Below, in pieces: positions 17,197-24,747 of a stretch of DNA of 42,518 nucleotides. The notes under the pieces were generated by a model. The model searched no databases. It saw only the letters and a list, made by a program, of their open reading frames with translations, and was not told the origin of the DNA. Origin of the DNA: Candidatus Nitrosopumilus sp. (lineage in GTDB: Archaea > Thermoproteota > Nitrososphaeria > Nitrososphaerales > Nitrosopumilaceae); assembly GCF_029882185.1 (NCBI RefSeq), contig NZ_JAOULD010000013.1, forward strand, positions 1 through 42,518, in the 5' to 3' direction. Each line of letters starts with the position of its first letter. The first letter of the stretch is position 1. The translations under genes and the position numbers were made by a program.

Positions 17197-18132
17197 TTAT
17201 GTTACTTCTTCATATAACCAACATCTAACATAGCCAGTTTTAGTTTTAAATTTAGGTGGGAGTTCTTTGCATTTTTCAATAGATAGTGGGCATCTTTCCA
17301 GAAATCTGCACTGTGTTGGAAGGTCAAGCAAACTTGGAGGGATCCCTTTAATGTATTTTGGAGTGTTGTCGCTTAATGTGGGAATAGATTCCAAAAGACC
17401 TTGAGTGTAAGGGTGTTTTGGGTTTTTGTAAATTTGTTCTGAAGATCCAAATTCAACCATTTGTCCTCCGTACATAATACCAATTTTATCAGCAATTTCA
17501 GATAAAACTGCCAAATCGTGCGTAATTAGCATTAAAGACATGCCATCTTTTTTTAGAGATTTTAACAAATTGATTATCTGAGCTTGGATTAAAACATCTA
17601 ATGCAGTAGTAGGTTCATCGGCAATTACAAATTTTGGTTTTAAAAGCAAAGCCATTGCAATAACCACTCTTTGTTTCATTCCACCGCTTAATTCGTGAGG
17701 ATATTTTTTTAAAACATGCTCTTCAAGAGAAACGGAATTCATTGCCTCCAAAATAATTTTCTTTGAATCACCATCAAATTTGTGCTGTTTGAGGATTTCC
17801 ATGAATTGTTCATTTATTGTAAATACAGGATCCAAGGAATTCATAGCACCTTGAAATACCATAGAAATTTTCTTCCATCTTATTTCATCATTAAATTTAG
17901 ATTCATCCATCTCCAAAATAGAATTGTCATCAAAGATAATTTTTCCACTAGTACTATCTGAAAGCATTCGAATTAAGGACAAGCCTAATGTACTTTTTCC
18001 ACATGCACTTTCACCAGCAATTCCAATTGATTCTCCGGAATTTAACTCAAAATCAACATCATCTACAGCATAAACTGGTCCTTTTGATGATGAATATGTA
18101 GATGATAATCCATCGACTTTTAGAAGTGTCAT
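17197..18132 (-). CDS. Oligopeptide/dipeptide-type ABC transporter ATP-binding protein (OppD/DppD-like)
   Basis: This 311-residue ATPase has Walker A GESACGKST (about 40-48), the signature LSGGMKQRV and Walker B FVIADEPT. It also has the C-terminal OppD/DppD extension with the Cys-rich segment CRFLERCP...KC (the oligopeptide-ABC signature). Such subunits pair with an OppF-like ATPase, two permeases and a binding protein, but none of these lies next to it here. The rest of the operon may be elsewhere, or it may work alone. ATG 18132 is the start. Confidence 0.92.
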   Translation of the reverse strand: MTLLKVDGLSSTYSSSKGPVYAVDDVDFELNSGESIGIAGESACGKSTLGLSLIRMLSDSTSGKIIFDDNSILEMDESKFNDEIRWKKISMVFQGAMNSLDPVFTINEQFMEILKQHKFDGDSKKIILEAMNSVSLEEHVLKKYPHELSGGMKQRVVIAMALLLKPKFVIADEPTTALDVLIQAQIINLLKSLKKDGMSLMLITHDLAVLSEIADKIGIMYGGQMVEFGSSEQIYKNPKHPYTQGLLESIPTLSDNTPKYIKGIPPSLLDLPTQCRFLERCPLSIEKCKELPPKFKTKTGYVRCWLYEEVT

Positions 18133-18196
18133 AATATTCTTAGATCCAATCCTGAATTTTTATTTTGCACTAAGGGATATAAACAACATTATCGGA

Positions 18197-18727
18197 ATGA
18201 AAAAGTCGATTCGAATGAAATTACCAATTTGTGGCTTTGATGCAAAAAACGCAATTCTTTGTCCTCAGTGTGAAAACAAGGTAGAATCAGGAAAATTAAC
18301 CAAAGCAGATGTAGATGCATCAATGAATCTTGCAAATATTGCAAAATCAAATAAAGAAATTGAAAATTTTACATTATATTCATGCAAAGAATTTGATGGG
18401 AATTTTGTATTATCATTAGCAAAAAATGACATCATGATCATCAGACAAAGTCGTACATTATATCGAATATTACAGGAGCAATTCAAAGGGAAAATTTGGC
18501 TTGTGGAGGCAGATGAGACAGACAAGCGATTTATAGAAGATTTGTTCTTTCCAACTAAAATTTTATCAATAAATGAAGTATGGGCGCCAGGAGGAGTTCA
18601 AAAAACAAAGGCAGTAGTTTCAGGCAAATGGACTCCTAAATTTCCAATAGATACTGAAAAAGTCGTTCACATAGTCAAGAATGCCCGAAACCTTGACATT
18701 GAGATAGAATTCGAGGATAAAAGATAG
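18197..18727 (+). CDS. Archaeal NusA-like KH-domain protein
   Basis: This 176-residue protein starts with a Cys-containing segment (LPICGFDAKNAILCPQCENKV) that can bind a metal. A central alpha/beta part follows, then a KH-like region around APGGVQKTKAVV. This matches archaeal proteins annotated as transcription-factor NusA-like KH proteins; their function in termination or ribosome biogenesis is not settled. It lies two bases before aspS on the same strand, so the two are an operon. Confidence 0.75.
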   Translation: MKKSIRMKLPICGFDAKNAILCPQCENKVESGKLTKADVDASMNLANIAKSNKEIENFTLYSCKEFDGNFVLSLAKNDIMIIRQSRTLYRILQEQFKGKIWLVEADETDKRFIEDLFFPTKILSINEVWAPGGVQKTKAVVSGKWTPKFPIDTEKVVHIVKNARNLDIEIEFEDKR

Positions 18728-18729
18728 AA

Positions 18730-20016
18730 ATGGTTTTTGTAAAAACTCACGATATTTCAGAATTAAACCAAGATTTGATCGGCAAACAAGTTGTTTTGGG
18801 AGGATGGATTGAGGATTTAAGGAAATTGGGAAAAATGTCATTTATTACACTACGTGATGTATCAGGGATTTCACAAATTATTGTCAAAGGGGAGCTAAAT
18901 GACAATCTAGGGGAAATTAATCGTCAAAGTGTTGTAAGTATCAAAGGAATTGTACAAGAAACCAAAGCCCGAGATTTTGCATTTGAGATAAAGGCAGAAG
19001 AGATTGAAGTTTTAGGAAAAGCTATTCATCCATTGCCAGTAGATCCAATAGGAAGAATAGAAAGTAATATCGATACAAGATTAAATCATCGCGCATTAGA
19101 TATGAGAAATCAGAAGACAGCGTCAATTTTCAAATTACGTCATCATGTTTTACAATCATTACGAAAAACTCTGGTAGGAAAAAAATTCATAGAGATTACA
19201 ACACCAAAAATAATAGGAAGTGCTAGTGAGGGAGGAGCAGATTTATTTTCATTAGATTACTTTGGAAAAACAGCATATCTTGCTCAAAGCCCACAATTAT
19301 ACAAAGAACAAATGACAATTGGATTAGAAAGAGTGTTTGAGATTTCAAATTTCTATAGAGCAGAAAATTCCCACACAGGAAGACATTTGACAGAATTTAC
19401 TAGTATTGACATTGAAGCTGCGTTTATGGACTATGAAGATGTCATGAATGTTTTAGAATCACTTGTACTTGCAGTTTACAAAGATGTTTCAGAAAAATGT
19501 AAAACAGAACAAGAGGCAATTGAGCATGAAATTAAAGTTCCATCATCACCATTTGAGCGAATTACATATTCTCAGTGTATTGAAGAATTGAAAAAAAAAG
19601 GTGAAAAAGTAGAATTTGGTGATGATTTGCTTGACTCTCATCTTAGAATCATAGGAAGAAACCATCCAGGATTTTACTTTTTGACAGACTGGCCAATGAA
19701 ATTAAAACCATTTTACATCAGAGAAAAAGATGAAGATGCAACACTTTCGCGTTCATTTGATTTACAGTACGGATTTTTAGAATTATCATCAGGAGGAACA
19801 AGACTTCACAATCCCGAGATGTTGAAAGAGAGATTGAAAGAGCAAGGTTTAGACCCAACACAATTTGCAGACCATCTTAAAACATTCGATTGGGGAATGC
19901 CACCACATTCAGGATGGGGAATGGGTTTAGACAGATTAATGACCACAATTATCGGAATAGACAATGTTCGAGAAGTTGTGTTATACCCAAGAGATCCGGA
20001 TAGATTGAGTCCATAA
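18730..20016 (+). CDS. aspS: Aspartyl-tRNA synthetase
   Basis: This 428-residue archaeal-type class II synthetase has an N-terminal OB anticodon-binding domain (about 1-105), motif 2 (FYRAENSHTGRHLTEFTSIDIE) and motif 3 (GMGLDRL near 405-411). The lack of the bacterial insertion fits archaeal/eukaryotic AspRS. Position 28, where Trp or His has been tied to discriminating or non-discriminating archaeal enzymes, is Glu here. I therefore cannot say whether it also charges tRNA-Asn. It follows the NusA-like gene by two bases. Confidence 0.97.
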   Translation: MVFVKTHDISELNQDLIGKQVVLGGWIEDLRKLGKMSFITLRDVSGISQIIVKGELNDNLGEINRQSVVSIKGIVQETKARDFAFEIKAEEIEVLGKAIHPLPVDPIGRIESNIDTRLNHRALDMRNQKTASIFKLRHHVLQSLRKTLVGKKFIEITTPKIIGSASEGGADLFSLDYFGKTAYLAQSPQLYKEQMTIGLERVFEISNFYRAENSHTGRHLTEFTSIDIEAAFMDYEDVMNVLESLVLAVYKDVSEKCKTEQEAIEHEIKVPSSPFERITYSQCIEELKKKGEKVEFGDDLLDSHLRIIGRNHPGFYFLTDWPMKLKPFYIREKDEDATLSRSFDLQYGFLELSSGGTRLHNPEMLKERLKEQGLDPTQFADHLKTFDWGMPPHSGWGMGLDRLMTTIIGIDNVREVVLYPRDPDRLSP

Positions 20017-20090
20017 ACATCTCAAAATAACAATATCAAACAAATCCAGAGGATTTTTAAATTTCAACAACATGAATTGTGGAAATGAAT

Positions 20091-20315
20091 CTAACATTTA
20101 TCCCCACAGCCAAAATCATTTTTTTGGTTTGCCAACATTAATTGCCACAATTCTTGGTCAGTAAATCCTGCTTTTTTCTTTGCACAATCAAGGCAATAGC
20201 GTTCTTTAGGAAATAATGGATTTTCAATAAAATTCTCCTCTCCCAATACACATACTTTACAACCATCACCTGAACAAGTATACTGTTCTAAATGATTTTC
20301 ACAATTACATGTCAT
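20091..20315 (-). CDS. Small Cys-rich protein (probably binds zinc)
   Basis: This 74-residue protein has nine Cys residues arranged as CNC, CSGDGCKVC, YCLDC and a C-terminal CGDKC, enough for two metal sites. The middle is helical (TDQELWQLMLANQ). It is a single gene, divergent from 20440, with ATG 20315. No family is recognised; the many paired cysteines point to zinc or iron-sulfur binding. Confidence 0.7.
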   Translation of the reverse strand: MTCNCENHLEQYTCSGDGCKVCVLGEENFIENPLFPKERYCLDCAKKKAGFTDQELWQLMLANQKNDFGCGDKC

Positions 20316-20439
20316 TTTATCTGTTCTTTGTGGTATTGTTTACATATTTTTTATTTTCTAAATCATATTGATTATTTGAACTCAAGATAAATGATATAAT
20401 TTCCAATACGCTTAAGTTCATTATTATTCAATAAAATTC

Positions 20440-20688
20440 ATGATTGAACAAATCGATGCAAAAAAAGTCGTAGAAGTCATTGGAAACAATCTCATCGGAG
20501 TGTCTCACGATTCAAGCAGTTTTGCAAAATTGCCTGATTCATTTTGGGGATACTTTGCAAGAGGTCACGACAAAAAAGGAACATTTGGAGTAATTGTGAC
20601 TTATTCTGAAGAAGGTAAAGATGTAGATGAAATAATCAAAATGTATGAAGAATGGGCTGTAAAAAACAAGACCAAAAGTTCAGGATAA
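20440..20688 (+). CDS. Small soluble protein, unknown function
   Basis: This 82-residue protein starts at ATG 20440, about 35-40 nt after an A/T-rich stretch. It has a strand-helix pattern (KKVVEVIGNNLIGVSH, then GTFGVIVTYSEE, then helix VDEIIKMYEEWAVK). It ends exactly where the convergent 43-residue zinc-ribbon gene ends. No family is recognised. Confidence 0.65.
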   Translation: MIEQIDAKKVVEVIGNNLIGVSHDSSSFAKLPDSFWGYFARGHDKKGTFGVIVTYSEEGKDVDEIIKMYEEWAVKNKTKSSG

Positions 20689-20820
20689 TTATTTTGTTTC
20701 TTTGAGTAATTTACGATATCCATGGCACTCTTTACAGATAGGCTTTCCTTTGTATTTTGGATTTCCATCAGAAATTTTTAGTGTGCCGGGTACTGCTTTA
20801 CAAATACAACAAACAACCAT
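20689..20820 (-). CDS. Tiny zinc-ribbon protein (43 residues)
   Basis: The minus strand has a frame from ATG 20820 to TAA 20689 with CCICKAVPG near the N-terminus and CKECHGYRK near the C-terminus. This is two C-x2-C knuckles 24 residues apart, as in a rubredoxin-like or treble-clef ribbon. It abuts the end of the gene at 20440 with no gap. The layout and the Lys-rich tail make it a credible gene despite its size. Confidence 0.6.
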   Translation of the reverse strand: MVVCCICKAVPGTLKISDGNPKYKGKPICKECHGYRKLLKETK

Positions 20821-20900
20821 AGCATTATATTGAAAAATCCAATTAATAAAAATTGATATTTTCTGAAAATAAATAAATTCAAAGAAAAGAATTCAGGATA

Positions 20901-21257
20901 GTGTACAAATGTGATTATTGTGGATCATATTTTGGGGATAGAATATGCTACTTTTGTGAAAAAAGTTGTTGCACAAATTGTATGACTGATGATAGAACAC
21001 GTTGTAAGAACTGCTACATTCAAAAACGAAAATTAAGTCCAAGACAAATAATCAAGAAAAACAAATCTCTTTTGATTTTTGTAGTATTGTTGTGGCTGTA
21101 TGCTGTGTTTCCAGGCCCATTCATTCCAGGACTAGATCCTAGCTTTTACATGATTTCCGTGGTTGCTGCAGTGTTAATTATGATTCCAGTTGGATTTGCA
21201 ATGTTTTTTTGGTCACTGAATCCCCCTAAATCAGACATAAAAAAAAGAAAAGATTAG
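20901..21257 (+). CDS. Zinc-finger protein with two membrane helices
   Basis: This 118-residue protein begins with a treble-clef-like Cys cluster (CDYCGSYFGDRICYFCEKSCCTNC, then CKNC, within the first 37 residues). After a basic linker it has two hydrophobic helices, at about 52-70 and 82-105. The fold resembles short LITAF-like or AN1/FYVE-like cytoplasmic fingers attached to a membrane hairpin. The GTG at 20901 is the start. The function is unknown. Confidence 0.7.
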   Translation: MYKCDYCGSYFGDRICYFCEKSCCTNCMTDDRTRCKNCYIQKRKLSPRQIIKKNKSLLIFVVLLWLYAVFPGPFIPGLDPSFYMISVVAAVLIMIPVGFAMFFWSLNPPKSDIKKRKD

Positions 21258-21316
21258 CAAAAAATCAAATTTATTACACTTTTTGATGATTAACAAAAAA
21301 ATAGAATCAATTTTCA

Positions 21317-21416
21317 TGAATCTAAATTATGAAGTGTTTTTGCGGATGGTCCAAAACCAGAAAAAATACATGAATACATTCAGAAAATATCTGATCCTAA
21401 ATATTCTTGCCACTAG
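21317..21416 (+). pseudogene. Possible frameshifted small gene remnant
   Basis: ATG 21317 opens a frame (MNLNYE) that, after a one-base shift near 21333, continues as VFADGPKPEKIHEYIQK and ends KYSCH at a TAG (21414-21416). The second frame reads like real protein but has no start of its own. The evidence is codon texture only. Confidence 0.2.
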
Positions 21417-21433
21417 GTGGGAATTAAGATCAA

Positions 21434-21443
21434 TCTTAAATAT
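21434..21443 (+). promoter_or_regulatory. TATA-like box for the candidate RNA
   Basis: TCTTAAATATG at about 21434-21443 lies 25 nt before the outermost base pair of the folded element at 21462, the normal distance from an archaeal TATA box to the transcription start. Confidence 0.45.
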
Positions 21444-21461
21444 GATTTTGACTTAATAGTT

Positions 21462-21570
21462 ATGACGAGAAACTGTTGTTCTGCGTAGTAGGATGATAAG
21501 TCTGGAAAACACATCATGTTAGGAAATACGTCCTTGAATCAAACGTGTTTTCCACGTATCTCGTTGTTTT
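21462..21570 (+). ncRNA. Candidate novel structured small RNA (about 105-110 nt)
   Basis: The stretch folds into two nested helices. An outer stem pairs 21462-21470 (ATGACGAGA) with 21559-21567 (TCTCGTTGT), with two G-U pairs. An inner perfect 10-bp stem pairs 21503-21512 (TGGAAAACAC) with 21545-21554 (GTGTTTTCCA). A small hairpin, AGGA/TCCT at 21521-21534, lies in the inner loop. TATA-like sequence precedes 21462 by 25 nt, and TTTT follows the outer stem, as a terminator would. No plus-strand gene follows for 1.5 kb, so it is not a riboswitch. It does not match RNase P, SRP or tRNA. I could not check covariation. Confidence 0.45.
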
Positions 21571-21621
21571 ATAATTCAATTAAAAATAACTTCTAGATAC
21601 TAAACAGAAATTCATCTGAAA

Positions 21622-21774
21622 TTAATTTAGAGCAGATGAGTTTGTGTGAAGTAATTTAATTTGTATTTGAGCAAGTTGCGTAGGATTAAGATGGCATTCT
21701 GCACACTCTAGACTACAATAATCACTTACTCTATTCTCAAATACTTTACCACAAAATAGACACTTTTTTTCCAT
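21622..21774 (-). CDS. Small treble-clef zinc-finger protein (50 residues)
   Basis: The protein begins MEKKCLFCGKVFENR and continues DYCSLECAECH, a CxxC...CxxxC pattern seen in HIT/MYND-like and other treble-clef fingers. A longer frame opens at ATG 21822 with 16 extra residues. I prefer ATG 21774 because an ATTTTAATA box (about 21797-21806) sits 25 nt upstream, and the extra residues are AT-rich with no pattern. It converges on the candidate RNA. Confidence 0.55.
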   Translation of the reverse strand: MEKKCLFCGKVFENRVSDYCSLECAECHLNPTQLAQIQIKLLHTNSSALN

Positions 21775-21836
21775 TAGATAATTAGTACACTTTTCATTAT
21801 TAAAATATTGAATTTTTATCATATTTGAGAAGGAAT

Positions 21837-22284
21837 TTAGTATCTAAGAATAACTATTACAACCATCTTCCAATCAAAATATGGAGAAAGAGTCCGTTCT
21901 CTGGAAATTGTCTGCAACATCTACAAAGTATTTCCATATGACTTGACAATCTCTGCAAATAGAACATCCTGTTTTCTTATAAGCAAATCATCCATCCATT
22001 CAGAAATCATTGGGTCAGAGGTTATCTCGTGATGTTTGTTGAATTCTCTAAACTCGCAGTCTGGAAAAGAGAAATGATCCGAAGGGAGTCTAACTACATC
22101 ACCTCATTTTGAGAGTTTTTTGATGTAATTGTATACCGTATGTCTGTAGACTCTAATTGATTGTACGATCTCTGTAGATCTTAGCTGATATGGCCTATTC
22201 CCCTTTGCAAATAATCGGTTAATCTCCTCTAGGATGTCATCGGGAGTTGCTCTTTTTTCAGAGGGTCAGACGGCGGCGAGCCAT
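21837..22284 (-). pseudogene. Decayed helix-turn-helix protein gene
   Basis: The minus strand keeps protein-like reading over about 450 bases. It starts MARRRLTL at ATG 22284, shifts frame by one base, then continues SEKRATPDDILEEINRLF and a helix-turn-helix (RSTEIVQSIRVYRHTVYNYIKK). A TGA at 22104-22106 and a TAG at 21921-21923 then interrupt the same frame, which goes on to TAA at 21837. The lesions are three separate events, so the gene is dead. The first 30 bases (CGGCGGCGAGCC) are GC-richer than the surroundings, which may mark a transferred gene. Confidence 0.6.
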
Positions 22285-22440
22285 GTCTCATTCAAGCGTT
22301 GAAAAAATTTGGAAAAATACTGGAAATTATAAAAATAATGAAATGCTCACAAATCTACAAATTTAGTGTTTTAAAAATAAGAAAAAGATAGACTGGTTTA
22401 AGAAAACAAAGATGAAATCTTAAAATAAAAAACTTGTTGC

Positions 22441-22632
22441 CTATGCTGTTTTTTTGACTTGTTGTGCTGCTGGTCCTTTTTGACCTTCGCCTACTACAAA
22501 CTCGACTTTATCGCCTTCGTTGATGAATCCGTCAACATCTGATTTGTGAACAAACAGATCGTCTCCACCTTCTCTTTCAATAAAACCAAAGCCTTTAGTA
22601 CGGTTAAACCACTTTACGGTGCCTTGTTCCAT
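22441..22632 (-). CDS. Cold-shock domain protein
   Basis: This 63-residue protein is a single cold-shock domain with the RNA-binding motifs KGFGFI (RNP1) and DLFVH (RNP2) and the start [11 protein letters not shown]. It binds single-stranded RNA or DNA and may act as an RNA chaperone. Such bacterial-type proteins are found in a subset of archaea, including Nitrososphaerota. ATG 22632 gives the standard length. The gene stands alone upstream of the pseudogene region. Confidence 0.95.
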   Translation of the reverse strand: MEQGTVKWFNRTKGFGFIEREGGDDLFVHKSDVDGFINEGDKVEFVVGEGQKGPAAQQVKKTA

Positions 22633-22695
22633 TTGATTCTAAAACAACTAACTCACTATATTAACTAAGATATCAAAATGAAATTAAACTGAAGA

Positions 22696-23007
22696 CTAGA
22701 AATCCTTTGGAATGTGATTATTTTCTTTAAGCCATTCAACTTGAGGCAAAGTAAATCTCCAAACAATATCACCACGTTCAGCATCTTTGAAATCCCAAGG
22801 AGCAATAATTACAATATCGTTATCTCTGATCCAAACTCTTCTCTTTAGTTTACCACGAATTCTTCCACGTCTAGTAATACCATCATCACATTTGATCATG
22901 ACATTTTCTCCTCCAAGCATTTTCAATACACGCCCAAAGAGTTCTCCTTCTTCAGGCAATCTAATTTCCTTTAATGCACTTTCATTTTTTACTTGGCGCT
23001 TACCCAT
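22696..23007 (-). CDS. eif1A: Translation initiation factor aIF1A
   Basis: This is an OB-fold initiation factor of 103 residues, which binds the ribosomal A site. It has the family signature GRVLKMLGGENVMIKCDDG, RIRGKLKRRVWIRDNDIV and WDFKDAERGDIVWRF. The frame is open further to 23076, but the added 23 residues (MHGFVGFLPENPIS...) are not family-like. ATG 23007 begins MGKRQVKNES, and a TATA-like GTTATATGC at about 23028-23036 is 25 nt upstream, so it is likely leaderless. Confidence 0.95.
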   Translation of the reverse strand: MGKRQVKNESALKEIRLPEEGELFGRVLKMLGGENVMIKCDDGITRRGRIRGKLKRRVWIRDNDIVIIAPWDFKDAERGDIVWRFTLPQVEWLKENNHIPKDF

Positions 23008-23027
23008 GATGTTTATCATCATGATGA

Positions 23028-23036
23028 GCATATAAC
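23028..23036 (-). promoter_or_regulatory. TATA-like box for aIF1A
   Basis: On the minus strand GTTATATGC lies about 25 nt before ATG 23007, which places the transcript start at or next to the codon. It lies inside the longer open frame and so argues for the shorter protein. Confidence 0.45.
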
Positions 23037-23109
23037 TGATAGGGTTTTCAGGAAGAAAACCAACAAAACCATGCATAAGAGATTTTTAGTCAAGATATAG
23101 AAATTAAAT

Positions 23110-23673
23110 GTGGAATTTCATTGTATAGAAGATTGTGCTCAATGCTGTATTGAAAGAGAGTACTATCCAAGTAAAAAATTTGGCAAAATAGGAGTGTTGA
23201 TTCTTCCAGAGGAAAAAGATAGAATTGAACAACTTGCAATCAAAAACAAATTAGAAATCAAAATTTTGCCAAGAGTGGGAATTTCTGAAAGAAATGATTC
23301 TAGCCCAAGTAAAGTTTTGGCATATCAATTAATGGGTTCTGAAAAAAATGGTAATACATGTCCGTTTTTAGATACAACCAGTGGAAAAAAATCACCGCAT
23401 GGTGGATATCCATGTAAAATTTACAACAAAAGACCATTAGCATGTACAGCATACCCTTTGATTGAATCAGAGCCAATAACACTGGATCAAAAATGTAAAT
23501 TCTGCAAAGAGCATGGAAATGCACATGCCAATCTAAATTCAGAAATAGAATCTCTTTTAAAAATTAAAGAAAAAATGATTCCCGAATTTCCAGTAATTTG
23601 GAGGTACGCCACAAACATTGGCGAGATTGAAGATCAAGAAGTGATGGATTCAGGATGGATTTTAGAAAAATAA
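23110..23673 (+). CDS. YkgJ-type Cys-cluster protein
   Basis: This 187-residue protein has the spaced Cys signature of YkgJ/UPF0153 proteins: HCIEDCAQCC near the N-terminus, then CPFLD, YPCKIYNKRPLACTAYP and CKFCKEH. These likely bind an iron-sulfur cluster or zinc. GTG 23110 is the start, as an in-frame ATG would cut off the first Cys. It is divergent from aIF1A with about 100 bases between starts. The reaction is unknown. Confidence 0.88.
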   Translation: MEFHCIEDCAQCCIEREYYPSKKFGKIGVLILPEEKDRIEQLAIKNKLEIKILPRVGISERNDSSPSKVLAYQLMGSEKNGNTCPFLDTTSGKKSPHGGYPCKIYNKRPLACTAYPLIESEPITLDQKCKFCKEHGNAHANLNSEIESLLKIKEKMIPEFPVIWRYATNIGEIEDQEVMDSGWILEK

Positions 23674-23742
23674 CATAGTACAATAAAGGAAATAAAGTAA
23701 ATTTAACCAAAAATACAAAAGGCATTAAGATTTTGTATAATC

Positions 23743-24239
23743 ATGAGGGAGGATGTAGGATCCAACCTATATAAAGTAGATCAAAAAATCATAGAAATTC
23801 TAAACGACAATGCAAGAACACCCTCAAAAGAAATTGCAGCAGAATTAAAAAAATCAGGGCATGATGTGTCAAATAGAACAATCAGAAAAAGGATAGAAAG
23901 ACTAGAGGAAAATGGAATCATCAAAGGATACAAAGATGTTCTAACAGATGTATCAGGGATAAATGAATATCAAGCAGTGTTGATGAAGATAAAACATTCA
24001 GAATCACTAGAATCGGTGAAAGAGTCTCAAAGAATTCATCACAAAATTAGATAAATATCTTCTAGTATCAGACATGGAAGGAGAATTGAAATATTTGTTT
24101 TGTTACAAGTAAACTCTGAAAAATCAAACATAACTCAAAAAAGGGTAGAAAATTTTCAGATGAATTAATAGATTACAGGATAAATGAAATAGACATTAAA
24201 GATGTGAATATTTTAAACATGTCCTTGTTTTTATTGTAA
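23743..24239 (+). pseudogene. Decayed Lrp/AsnC-family regulator
   Basis: The first 97 codons encode an intact Lrp-type winged helix (LYKVDQKIIEILNDNARTPSKEIAAELKK...NRTIRKRIERLEENGIIKGYKD) and end prematurely at 24054. In the next frame the ligand-binding RAM domain continues as SLKEFITKLDKYLLVSDMEGELKYLF, then is lost after a second shift; the tail (ELIDYRINEIDIKDVN) is in a third frame with an early stop. At least two frameshifts are needed, so a simple sequencing slip is unlikely. The first 103 residues may still be made as a DNA-binding fragment. Confidence 0.7.
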
Positions 24240-24703
24240 TATAGAATATTCAGACTCTGCAACAGCAATTGATTTTTTCACTTCATCAATCGTGAATGGT
24301 TTTTAGATAAATACAGAAACTTCAGTACTCAAAATATTGTGAATACATGCAGTATTTTTTCATCAGCTGTGATAACAATGATTTACAAATCAATTTTTTC
24401 TTTGAGTAATTTTGTACCAACAACATCACCTTCAAGATCAGGCAATCCTATATCAAGAAGCATTATAGGTTTCTTTGTTTTTAGAAATAATTCACCAGAT
24501 TCTTTAATTTTATTTTTAGATGTTTTTCCTTGACGAGTTTTACATTCACCTGCCAACATATACAATAAAGCAGATTTTAGTAATCCAGATTTTTTTAATG
24601 ATTCAGATTGTTCTAAAAGTAAGGTGTGAGATGTAATAAATTGTTTATTTTTAAGATGGGTTAGTGTAACTTCACAACTTGTTTTAGTATTCAACAGGAT
24701 CAC
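24231..24703 (-). pseudogene. Decayed response-regulator-like gene
   Basis: The minus strand from 24703 opens with an intact 106-codon frame: a Lys/Leu-rich helical part, then the receiver motif PIMLLDIGLPDLEGD, ending at a TAA (24383). Beyond it, pieces such as ITADEK and KPFTIDEVKKSIAVA, the normal end of a receiver domain, appear in different frames with stops between. The Asp phosphoacceptor strand, the Thr and the Lys regions are thus spread over at least two disruptions. Its 3' end overlaps the end of the Lrp pseudogene by nine bases. Confidence 0.65.
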
Positions 24704-24747
24704 TGAATTTTTTTCTATTATAAAATTTTAGAGCGACATATATAGAA

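Noticed and set aside
21492-21540. C/D-box small RNA within the candidate RNA (ATGATAA and TTGA as boxes)
   Set aside because: Both boxes differ from the RTGATGA and CTGA consensus, and the nested stems are longer than those of C/D RNAs.
22285-22440. Possible gene or RNA between the HTH relic and the cold-shock gene
   Set aside because: It is AT-rich with no open frame of note and no stable stem.
23008-23076. Longer aIF1A N-terminus
   Set aside because: The added residues do not resemble the family, and a TATA box for the shorter start lies inside this stretch.
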